Of a stretch of DNA of 64,000 nucleotides, positions 58,198 through 64,000 are shown in pieces. The stretch lies in assembly GCA_033856025.1 (NCBI GenBank), contig JAWVFQ010000033.1, positions 156,089 through 220,088 of the forward strand, given 5' to 3'. Position 1 is the stretch's first letter. Every line of letters begins with the position of its first letter. A model generated the notes under the pieces. It did no database searches and was not told the origin of the DNA. It was given only the letters and a program-made list of their open reading frames with translations. The position numbers and the translations under genes are program-made. The DNA is from AC-38 sp033856025 (lineage in GTDB: Bacteria; Actinomycetota; Thermoleophilia; Solirubrobacterales; Solirubrobacteraceae).

Positions 58198-58470
58198 ATG
58201 ATCCTGGCAACCACCACGGTCGAGGACTACGACCGCTTCGAGAGCATCTTCTCGACGAAGGGCGCCGACAAGCGTCGGCAGCACGGCTCGCGGGGCGCGC
58301 AGGTCTTTCGCGACCCGAATGAGGACGACCGGGTCTGGGTGCTGTTCGATTGGGACGCGGAGGGCTGGCAGAGCTTCGTCTCGGACCCCGAGGTCCCGCC
58401 GATCATGAAGGAAGCCGGGCACAAGGGTCCGCCTCAGGCGGCGGAGCTCAGCGGCCAATACGACGCCTAG
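58198..58470 (+). CDS. Small dimeric alpha/beta-barrel protein (antibiotic-biosynthesis-monooxygenase-like)
   Basis: The 90-residue protein is small, acidic and soluble, with MILATTTVEDYDRFESIF, then QVFRDPNEDDRVWVLFDWD and a final FVSDPEVPPIMKEAG. The order of strand, helix, strand, strand and helix fits the ferredoxin-like dimer of ABM or stress-response proteins. A strong Shine-Dalgarno supports the ATG; an in-frame ATG at 58159 would add 13 residues over the hairpin. The next gene begins 34 bp later and is likely co-expressed. The function is not known. Confidence 0.7.
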   Translation: MILATTTVEDYDRFESIFSTKGADKRRQHGSRGAQVFRDPNEDDRVWVLFDWDAEGWQSFVSDPEVPPIMKEAGHKGPPQAAELSGQYDA

Positions 58471-58504
58471 GACGGCGATTCACCAACTAGCGAGAGGCTC
58501 AACG

Positions 58505-58900
58505 ATGGGAAGAGACGAGAACGTGGCGATCATGCAGCGGGCCTACGACGCCTTCAACACGGCTGACCTGGACACGCTCGTCGAGATCTTCGACGAGGGC
58601 ATCGTGTGGCACCTGCCGGGCAAGAGCAAGTACGCCGACGACTACCAGGGCCGAGACGCGACGCTGGCTTACTTCGGCCAGCTAGGGCAGGAGACCAACG
58701 GCACCTTCCGCGCCGCGGTGCAGTACTTCGCCGCGGACGATGACGGCCGCGTGGTCGGCTACCAGCGCAGCACCGGAGAGCGGAACGGCAAGCACCTGGA
58801 CGTCGGCAACTGCATCGTCTTCACGCTCGAGGACGGACGGGTCGTCGACGGTTGCGAGCACTTCCACGACCTCTACGCCTGGGACGAGTTCTGGTCGTAG
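58505..58900 (+). CDS. SnoaL-like/NTF2-fold protein
   Basis: The 131-residue protein has an NTF2/SnoaL pattern: NVAIMQRAYDAFNTADLDTLVEIF, VWHLPGKSKYADDYQGRDATLAYF, and VFTLEDGRVVDGCEHFHDLY. Polyketide cyclases and steroid isomerases share the fold, and many relatives have no known job. The final 12 codons, through the stop, occur a second time at 62473-62510, so this gene marks the left edge of the accessory segment. It seems intact. Confidence 0.85.
   Translation: MGRDENVAIMQRAYDAFNTADLDTLVEIFDEGIVWHLPGKSKYADDYQGRDATLAYFGQLGQETNGTFRAAVQYFAADDDGRVVGYQRSTGERNGKHLDVGNCIVFTLEDGRVVDGCEHFHDLYAWDEFWS
58863..58900 (+). repeat. Left copy of the 38-bp direct repeat (candidate attachment site)
   Basis: The last 38 bp of the SnoaL-like gene, up to and including its TAG stop, are identical to 62473-62510. 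A weaker similarity continues downstream: 18 bp at 58976 match 62529 with two differences. Integration at a gene's 3' end leaves exactly this pattern. Confidence 0.75.
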
Positions 58901-58946
58901 TCCCGCCGGCGCGAGCCTCCGGGCTCCGCGTCCCACAACGAGAGCC

Positions 58947-58972
58947 GAGGCCTCCGCGATGGCGGGGGCCTC
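58947..58972 (+). terminator. Strong hairpin terminator after the SnoaL-like gene
   Basis: GAGGCCTCCGC-GATG-GCGGGGGCCTC forms an 11-bp stem (one T-G wobble) with a 4-nt loop. It lies 46 bp after the stop codon of the SnoaL-like gene. There is no U-tract. Confidence 0.65.
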
Positions 58973-59337
58973 GTGCGTTGAGGCGCTGAACGATGCTCAG
59001 GTCAGGAGCTCCGACGGCGCGCCGGACATGACCTCGCGCGGGTCGATCCGCTCTTAAGCAACCCCCGCCCAGGCTGGGCTCGGAGGGTACTCGCCGCTCT
59101 CCGCGAGCCCCTGGGCCTTTCCCGGTTCCCAGGCAGCCGGGAGCGACTTCCGGACCTGAACCGCACAAAATCATTGACTACGAGACGACCTTTAGCGGAG
59201 GTTAAGCCGAGCGCAGAGGAACTGCTGAGGAAACCGCTTGAGAGAGCGCGGTTGTCGGTCTGCGTCACGTTCACAGTCGAACTAAACCGCGGGTATCATT
59301 TCGGCGCGTCGCGCCATCCTAAGTACTGCAAAAGACG
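58973..59337. other. Non-coding left part of the accessory segment
   Basis: No convincing gene lies in these 365 bp. Composition is lower in GC than the flanks toward the right. A GGAGGT at 59197 is followed directly by a stop, so it may be a relic. A TATCAT at about 59294 could serve as -10 for the small membrane protein at 59338. Confidence 0.4.
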
Positions 59338-59535
59338 GTGACCAAACCAGCGTATGCCATTCTGACGGCCGTACGCTTCGTGGCGTGGTACGGCATCTTT
59401 CGTGCGATTGACACAGTCCTCACGCCGCACGCGACCGCATCGACTGTGGCGTTGGTTACGGCCGTCGCACTGCTCATCGTCGAGTTTGGGGTGTTTCAGC
59501 GGGTTCACCGCTATCTCTCGCAGCGCGATGCATGA
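59338..59535 (+). CDS. Small membrane protein
   Basis: The 65-residue protein has two membrane helices (AYAILTAVRFVAWYGIFRA and ASTVALVTAVALLIVEFGVF) with a short external loop. Codon use is mixed, with A or T in many third positions, unlike the neighbours, which suggests foreign origin. The start is GTG without a clear Shine-Dalgarno. It overlaps the next frame by 8 bp. It may be an immunity protein for an earlier Rhs toxin or an unrelated cargo gene. Confidence 0.5.
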   Translation: MTKPAYAILTAVRFVAWYGIFRAIDTVLTPHATASTVALVTAVALLIVEFGVFQRVHRYLSQRDA

Positions 59536-60040
59536 GCGTCGCGCTATGGACGACCGGCTCTACCGCTGGTACTTTTACGCCTTACCCGCCGATCGCGTCT
59601 CAGACTTGCAAAAAGCTGTCTCGCGACGATCGCACCCGGCTTGTGGTGCTGGGAGCTGGGTCGCCGCAGGCTTACTCACTGAGCTGGTCCCGTCTTTAAC
59701 TGAAAAGCACGTGCCAGCCTTGATGCGAGTGATTCGGAACCTAACTGCCGCCGGCCTTCTGCGGGAGGCTGAGCAATGCGCCGCGCTGACGTTGGACTTG
59801 AGCGAGCTAAGCGGTGGCTACTGGGAAGCACTCGTACCCCGCGGAGATATCGTCGGAAACCTGGCCGCGGTAGCGCGTCGCCGGACCGTGAGCGACGCCG
59901 ACGGCGACCAGAACTATGGAATCACCGAGACAGCCGGATCGGAGGCGGTCGCGCGTGCCGCAACTGTCGTAGCCCAGGCGCTCGCGCGCCTTGCACCGGC
60001 TCACACCTTGCTCGTTCACGGGAATGGGCCTCCGGACTGA
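59528..60040 (+). CDS. Unknown protein in the accessory segment
   Basis: The 170-residue protein (or 164 from ATG 59546) reads MDDRLYRWYFYALPADRV, then helical LLTELVPSLTEKHVPALMRVI and AEQCAALTLDLSELSGGYWE. No family is recognised. Composition is less GC-rich than the core genome. It precedes the Rhs module and the frames overlap by 50 bp, so an immunity role for a lost upstream toxin is possible but only inferred from the layout of orphan Rhs modules. Confidence 0.5.
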   Translation: MHERRAMDDRLYRWYFYALPADRVSDLQKAVSRRSHPACGAGSWVAAGLLTELVPSLTEKHVPALMRVIRNLTAAGLLREAEQCAALTLDLSELSGGYWEALVPRGDIVGNLAAVARRRTVSDADGDQNYGITETAGSEAVARAATVVAQALARLAPAHTLLVHGNGPPD

Positions 60041-60905
60041 CGCGCCCACCAGTTCGGCCCCGAGCACCAACCACTACGCAGACGACAGCGACAACCCCTC
60101 GTTGACTGCCGAGGACTCGACCGGCACCCGCTGGACACGCAACATCCCCGGTCCCGGCGGCGACCTCATCGCGATCCAGGACAGCCACACCGGCGTGCGG
60201 ATCCAACTGCCAAACCTCCACGGCGACATCATTGGCACCGCCAGCCCCGATACCACCCTCAACACGAGCGTCACACCGAGCCGCTTCGACGAGTTCGGCA
60301 CCCCCCAGACAGGAACGGTGCCGACGCGATACGGATGGCTCGGCGAAAAGCAACGCGCCACATCCCAGCCGACCGGCATGATCCTTATGGGCCAGCGTGT
60401 GTACTCGCCCGCCCTCGGGCGCTTCCTGCAGGTCGACCCAGTCGAAGGTGGTTCTGCGAACGGCTACGACTACTCAGATCAGGACCCAGTAAACAGTTTC
60501 GATCTAGCGGGAACCTGCGCGTTTGATAGGGATCTCGCTGGCCCCATTTACCACTACAAGGGCAGGGCATACTGGGAGCTTTGCTGGAAGCGGGGTCAAT
60601 ATTCGGGGCATCGCATCGGCTGGCTACAGCTCGGATCTGGCAGGAGTCACGGGTACAACTGGGGGCCGTTGGTTGAAAGGGTCGGGGGGCTCGGAGGGCT
60701 TGGATATACGAGCTGGCTGGCGAGCAAGTGCTTCACCGCGGCGGGAGGCGAGCCGCTAGCGCACTTGGACTATATTAAGGTATCTGCTCTGCATCAGGGG
60801 CCCCCTGCCATCCTGTTCCTCCACTCGCTCAGATGTCCACATCAAAGCCATCCGTGGAGCCGCAGGAACGGCCGCTGTAAGCTCGTTCGCCGTATTGCGA
60901 TTTGA
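59991..60905 (+). pseudogene. Orphan Rhs C-terminal module (core tip plus variable toxin-like tail)
   Basis: The frame encodes the end of an Rhs/YD-repeat core: NHYADDSDNPSL, RIQLPNLHGDIIG, PSRFDEFGTPQ, RYGWLGEKQR, the plug-like MGQRVYSPALGRFLQVDP and GSANGYDYSDQDPVNSFD. After that, residues change to an unrelated tail (from about 190) beginning GTCAFDRDLAGPIYHYKG, as in Rhs-CT toxins. The N-terminal 1,000 or more residues of a full Rhs protein are absent, so it is an orphan module, not a complete toxin. The tail may be frameshifted near 60800, where a different frame becomes open. Toxin type unknown. Confidence 0.75.
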
Positions 60906-61131
60906 CCCCGCAGATCCTGCCGGGGGGGACCCGGCCCCACTCACTCAAGCACGTGCTCTGAGGCGCATCCACGTACAGAGTGCAGCAGGGTTTGTGATCA
61001 CCGACGCGATGGTCGGCGTTCTCGTCAGCCCGATAGTAGCGGTGAGCCTCGCGCTAGTTGCCGGCGTCGTATTCGCACGCGTATACCAGCGTGATAGAGC
61101 GAGGATCCGCCAACTAGAGCGAGGGCTCTAG
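60895..61131 (+). CDS. Small membrane protein after the Rhs tail (possible immunity protein or frame-shifted tail)
   Basis: From TTG 60895 a 78-residue protein runs through DPADPAGGDPAPLTQARAL and a membrane helix (VGVLVSPIVAVSLALVAGVVF), ending in a basic tail. The frame is open further upstream (SDVHIKAIRGAAGTAAVSS), so it could be the continuation of the Rhs tail after a frameshift. Its position right after a toxin module fits an immunity gene. Both readings are open. Confidence 0.4.
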   Translation: MRFDPADPAGGDPAPLTQARALRRIHVQSAAGFVITDAMVGVLVSPIVAVSLALVAGVVFARVYQRDRARIRQLERGL

Positions 61132-61151
61132 CTGCCGCGGTTAGGCAGGTG

Positions 61152-61320
61152 CTGCAGCTTTCCAACCTCCTCGGCGACGTGATCAGCGACGGCGAGTCCG
61201 GCCAGTAGCGCCCCGGCTCTGCTGACACGACGCGCTACGACGAGGTCGGAGCCCCCAGACCGACACCGTGCCCCAAGCGCTATGGGTCCTCCACGACTCG
61301 GACCCTTCTAGACCTCCCGG
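61152..61320 (+). pseudogene. Second, decayed Rhs core fragment
   Basis: The plus frame from 61152 spells LQLSNLLGDVISDGESGQ, a TAG stop (61206), then TTRYDEVGAPRPTPCPKRYG. It follows the same order as the intact module at 60200 (RIQLPNLHGDIIG; SRFDEFGTPQ; TRYGWLGEK). The stop and the missing tail mark it as a relic. It supports an array of Rhs tips. Confidence 0.65.
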
Positions 61321-61323
61321 ACC

Positions 61324-62442
61324 TCACGAGCGGCGCAAGCTCCTCGGCCTTCTGTCGAGCGCATCTGGCAGGACCGTAGAGCGGTCGTAGCTGTGGAGCC
61401 AAAGGGACCGTTCGTGCCGTTCTGCCATGCCCTGGCCGAAATGGCGAATACCCGGCCCGAGAACCGGGGTGACACTAAGCCGCCGTTTGGCATGGCCATG
61501 TCCCAGATCACAAACCCGACCCGAGAGTGACCCCCACCACTTACGCAACGCTCCTCCGGCCAGGTGCGCAAAGACATGGAGGAATATGGGCAAAGCATCG
61601 GCGGTCCACTGCGCGCCCTTGCCCGACACTGCCAACGCCCAGAATCGCTCGACCGGGACACCTTCATCGAGGGGGTGAGGCGCCTCGCATAGCACCCACG
61701 GACACGCGATCCCGTTATGCAGATCGCGGGAGCGATGGTCGTAGATGATCGTGAGAGCGGAGTCCAGCGTTGCCCAGTCGAACCGGCCCGCCGCGCTCGG
61801 GGGCCGCTCTGGCGGTGGGCCAGGGTCGTAGCGCTTGACAAACGACCTCAGCTTGCGCTCCGTGTTGTAAAGACGCGCAAGTTCCTTCGCGACTGTTTCC
61901 GCCACCTCAGGCGGGGCCTTTTCCAGTTCGCGATACAGCTTTCGCTTGTGGCGCTTGAGCTGCTTGAGGTCCGAGTCTTCCCGCGTATCGTCCACGCGAT
62001 TCGCCGCTACCTCGAGTGCACCGATCAACTTGATCCAAGCTAGCCGCGGGTCGGCATCCGCCAGCCATAGACCATCCACGTATTGGCGGGCCGCGCGAAC
62101 CAGCGCCACTGCATCGGCCGCGGCAAGCTTTGGGTAGACCGACAGCAATGGCTGAGCCTCAGGCAGCGCAACGGGCTGGGCAAGCCACGGGATCATGGGC
62201 GCACGACGCGGCGGCTCAAGAACCGGAGCGTGATGCTCAATCTCGGAAGCGTAACCAACAGGATGATGGTGTGACCCCGGGAGGCCCTTCCGCACGGATC
62301 CACCTGAACGAACGCGGCGCGCCAATGCAAGTCCCAGCAAGGCAGCCAACTCGTCGCCTAAATCACCACCAAAGTAGGTCTCAACGTCGTCGCGCAATGT
62401 GCGCTCGGCTGGGGAGGGATCGTCTGAAAGGTGGTCCCACAT
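61324..62442 (-). CDS. HEPN-like protein of unknown function
   Basis: The 372-residue protein starts MWDHLSDDPSPAERTLRDD. A helical part LLSVYPKLAAADAVALVRAARQYVDGLW precedes WIKLIGALEVAANRVDD, here described by residues about 115-170. Later YDHRSRDLHNGIACP carries the HEPN-type Rx4H motif (RSRDLH). Such proteins are often RNases in defence or toxin systems. The frame runs on upstream through the 38-bp repeat, so the original N-terminus may have been cut off at the junction; ATG 62442 is the first good start inside. The C-terminus is Arg/Ser-rich and looks less constrained. Confidence 0.55.
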   Translation of the reverse strand: MWDHLSDDPSPAERTLRDDVETYFGGDLGDELAALLGLALARRVRSGGSVRKGLPGSHHHPVGYASEIEHHAPVLEPPRRAPMIPWLAQPVALPEAQPLLSVYPKLAAADAVALVRAARQYVDGLWLADADPRLAWIKLIGALEVAANRVDDTREDSDLKQLKRHKRKLYRELEKAPPEVAETVAKELARLYNTERKLRSFVKRYDPGPPPERPPSAAGRFDWATLDSALTIIYDHRSRDLHNGIACPWVLCEAPHPLDEGVPVERFWALAVSGKGAQWTADALPIFLHVFAHLAGGALRKWWGSLSGRVCDLGHGHAKRRLSVTPVLGPGIRHFGQGMAERHERSLWLHSYDRSTVLPDALDRRPRSLRRS

Positions 62443-62472
62443 ACGCAACCAAGAGAGCTTTGCGAGCGAAAC

Positions 62473-62510
62473 TCCACGACCTCTACGCCTGGGACGAGTT
62501 CTGGTCGTAG
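62473..62510 (+). repeat. Right copy of the 38-bp direct repeat (candidate attachment site)
   Basis: The 38 bp equal the end of the SnoaL-like gene (58863-58900). Here they are not linked to a complete SnoaL frame, so this copy is the displaced end. A partial match continues at 62529. The distance between copies is 3,610 bp. Confidence 0.75.
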
Positions 62511-62557
62511 CCAGTTCCGTCAACGACCGTTGAAGCGCCGAACGAGCCCCGGCTGTT

Positions 62558-62998
62558 TCAGTTGAGCTGCTCGGCCAGGCCGATGATGATGCCTTCAGGG
62601 CCACGCAGGAAGCAGAGCCGGTAGCGGTCCTCGTACTGCGCGATCTCGCCGACGAGCTCGGCACCGTGGCCGCGCAGACGGGCCACCACGTCGTCGATGT
62701 CGTTGACGGCGAACATGATGCGGCGTAGGCCCAGCGTGTTCGCCGGCGCGCTTTCCGGCTCGGCTCTGACCGCCGGCGGCGTGTGGAACTTCGACAGCTC
62801 GACCCGGCCGTGGCCGTCCGGGGTCCGCATCATGGCGATGTCGGCACGGACGTCGTCGAGCCCGACGACGCGGCCCACCCAAGCCCCCTCGACCGTCGTC
62901 TCGCCCTCCAGCTCCATACCGAGCTCGGCGAAGAACGCCTTGGCACCCTCGAGGTCGTCGACAACGATGAGAACGTTGTCCATCCGCTGAAGCGTCAT
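62558..62998 (-). CDS. VOC (glyoxalase/bleomycin resistance) superfamily protein
   Basis: The 146-residue protein has two beta-alpha-beta-beta-beta units: MDNVLIVVDDLEGAKAFFAELGMELEGE and IMFAVNDIDDVVARLRGHGAELVGE, with the closing CFLRGPEGIIIGLAEQ. The metal residues typical of glyoxalases are only partly there (Glu in the last strand is replaced), so a binding role is possible. TATGCT is 8 nt before the ATG at 62998. It is core-genome-like in composition and follows the accessory segment. Confidence 0.88.
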   Translation of the reverse strand: MTLQRMDNVLIVVDDLEGAKAFFAELGMELEGETTVEGAWVGRVVGLDDVRADIAMMRTPDGHGRVELSKFHTPPAVRAEPESAPANTLGLRRIMFAVNDIDDVVARLRGHGAELVGEIAQYEDRYRLCFLRGPEGIIIGLAEQLN

Positions 62999-63047
62999 GT
63001 CCCCGGAGCATAGGGTCGGATCACAGCGGCAGCCCGCTGGCTTCGGC

Positions 63048-63090
<43 letters not shown>

Positions 63091-63210
63091 TGACGCAGCT
63101 CTGCTCCGCGCGGCGGCTTGGAACGTGCCGGTTAGCAGGAGCTTCTAGCGCTTGCCCTGGTACCCGCTAGGCGCCGATGCCCGCCGATGCGGCCCGATAA
63201 TGCTTGCATT

Positions 63211-63236
63211 CAGGCACTCTTGGCCTTGAGTGCCTG
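63211..63236 (+). promoter_or_regulatory. Hairpin enclosing the nuclease start codon
   Basis: CAGGCACTC (63211-63219) and GAGTGCCTG (63228-63236) are a perfect 9-bp inverted repeat around an 8-nt loop. The GTG start at 63230 lies in the right arm, and GATAAT (63196-63201) could be the -10, placing the hairpin at the very 5' end of the mRNA. It might also be an operator. Confidence 0.55.
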
Positions 63237-63817
63237 CCTCCGACTACAGCCGCCTCGGTGTGAAGGCCGGCCCTACGCCGACCAGGTGGGATCGCTTTGT
63301 GCGCGAGGTGTTGCTGGACGGGTGGCTTGACGCGTACTCGGCCGCCACTTCCTGGCGACCCGAGATTCTTGAGATCGAGGCCGGCGGGCTTGGGTATCTC
63401 TTTGACGCAGCCCCGACTCTCGGAGAGACTGGGATGGTCGGAGACGACCGCGTCGTGGCCGTGTGGGGCCGGTCACAGAGGCCGACCTCAGGGCGAAACC
63501 GTGGCCGAATGGCCGGCTTCCTGCCGGGACGCGCAGCGTGGTCGGCCCGCGGGCGCGACAGGGGCCACCTCGTAGCACACGCCGCCGGCGGAGGCCTCGA
63601 CATGAACCTGGTTCCGCAGGACGCGGCGTTGAATCGGGGCCGCTCTTCAGCGGGCCGCCGATGGCGCGCCATGGAACGCAAAGCGGCCGAGCATCCAGGG
63701 ACGCCGCTGTTCGTGCGGCCCGTGTACACCGACTCATCGTGGGTGCCAACCCAGATCGAGTACGGGCTGGTCGTCGCGAACAGGGTCTTCGTCGAGCGGT
63801 TCGTCAACAGCCCGTAG
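63230..63817 (+). CDS. DRGH-motif non-specific endonuclease-like protein
   Basis: The 195-residue protein has a C-terminal nuclease pattern: RDRGHLVAHAAGGGLDMNLVPQ (Asp110-Arg-Gly-His113, Asn126) followed by AALNRG (Asn135) and a helix with AMERKAAEHPG. DRGH with a later Asn is the beta-beta-alpha-metal site of DNA/RNA non-specific endonucleases. The first 95 residues (SDYSRLGVKAGPTPTRWDRF and on) are unlike that family. It lies 140 bp inside the DNA next to the tRNA scar, so it is probably element cargo, perhaps a toxin. No inhibitor gene is evident in the window. Confidence 0.65.
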   Translation: MPASDYSRLGVKAGPTPTRWDRFVREVLLDGWLDAYSAATSWRPEILEIEAGGLGYLFDAAPTLGETGMVGDDRVVAVWGRSQRPTSGRNRGRMAGFLPGRAAWSARGRDRGHLVAHAAGGGLDMNLVPQDAALNRGRSSAGRRWRAMERKAAEHPGTPLFVRPVYTDSSWVPTQIEYGLVVANRVFVERFVNSP

Positions 63818-64000
63818 CTATCGGAAGTAAGGACGTCAGCGTCGCCGCTTCGCGCTGGGCGACCGGCCTTCGTCCGCGGTGCCTGCCTGCGCGCCCAGAT
63901 TGCTACCTCGGCCTCGGCGAGCCGATGCTAGCGGCGCCCGGGGTCGCAGCGGCCCGGCTCTTGAGCCCTGCCACGCGGACGGGATAGCGCGCAGCTAGGC
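63818..64000. other. No gene seen at the right edge
   Basis: These 183 bp contain no convincing frame or motif. They are probably the start of the integrated element that should continue past the window, if the reading of the tRNA scar is right. Confidence 0.4.

Noticed and set aside
62130..62510. A frame ending in LHDLYAWDEFWS, looking like a second SnoaL-type gene
   Set aside because: Only the last 12 codons match. The rest is antisense to the HEPN-like gene, so it is the repeat copy, not a gene.

Overview
The window looks like chromosome of a very GC-rich actinobacterium. Arg, Ala and Gly dominate the proteins, third codon positions are almost all G or C, and GTG starts are common. The gene families (DUF354, oligosaccharide flippase, DUF3105, DUF1697, Rhs tip modules, MMPL exporters) fit a soil member of Thermoleophilia (Solirubrobacterales-like). 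This placement is inferred from composition and gene content; there is no rRNA or taxonomic marker here. No CRISPR array and no complete tRNA or rRNA gene were seen.

Layout. 1-4.3 kb: the N-terminal part of a PknB-type kinase, a DsbA-like protein, and a purM-uppP-DedA run on the minus strand. 4.4-5.5 kb: an exported protein built from two copies of one unit. 5.6-22.7 kb: a surface-polysaccharide locus with a sugar aminotransferase, a DUF354 protein, a membrane CapD/WbpM-type dehydratase, a LytR_C protein, a Wzy-like polymerase/ligase, a Wzx-like flippase, glycosyltransferases, an initiating sugar-phosphate transferase and an ATP-grasp ligase. Inside it lies a translationally coupled set starting with a ComA-type phosphosulfolactate synthase and a histidine phosphatase, plus a VapBC-type toxin-antitoxin pair with a clear operator. 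22.8-31.6 kb: a cell-wall amidase, a DUF3105 protein, hydrolases, two tandem SDRs, a haloalkane dehalogenase, inorganic pyrophosphatase and an MFS exporter. 31.7-37.5 kb: a Tat-exported phosphoesterase, a transglycosylase/M15-peptidase fusion, an orphan DNA methyltransferase and two tandem exported glycosidases. 37.5-48.9 kb: an MMPL-thioesterase-MMPL lipid-export block, a winged-helix protein, LtrA, an XRE/nucleotidyltransferase pair, a PadR regulator and small conserved proteins. 48.9-58.9 kb: a giant exported subtilase-like protein that has lost its catalytic serine, a CocE/NonD hydrolase, a 42-codon ORF beside an MpaB-like oxygenase, and two small alpha+beta proteins.

58.9-64.0 kb is accessory DNA. 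The last 38 bp of a SnoaL-like gene are repeated 3,610 bp downstream. Between the copies lie an orphan Rhs C-terminal module, a second decayed Rhs fragment, unknown small proteins and a HEPN-like protein. Beyond a VOC protein there is the 3' part of a tRNA-Ala gene, which looks like an attachment-site scar, followed by a DRGH-motif nuclease whose start codon sits in a 9-bp hairpin.

Gene expression. A TANNNT hexamer lies 6-12 nt before the start codon of many genes, leaving little or no leader, so leaderless transcription seems to be the norm. In two divergent pairs (19-bp and 25-bp gaps) the two -10 hexamers overlap on opposite strands. Within operons, GTGA/ATGA/TTGA 4-bp overlaps are frequent, and five convergent pairs overlap by exactly 4 bp at shared stop codons.
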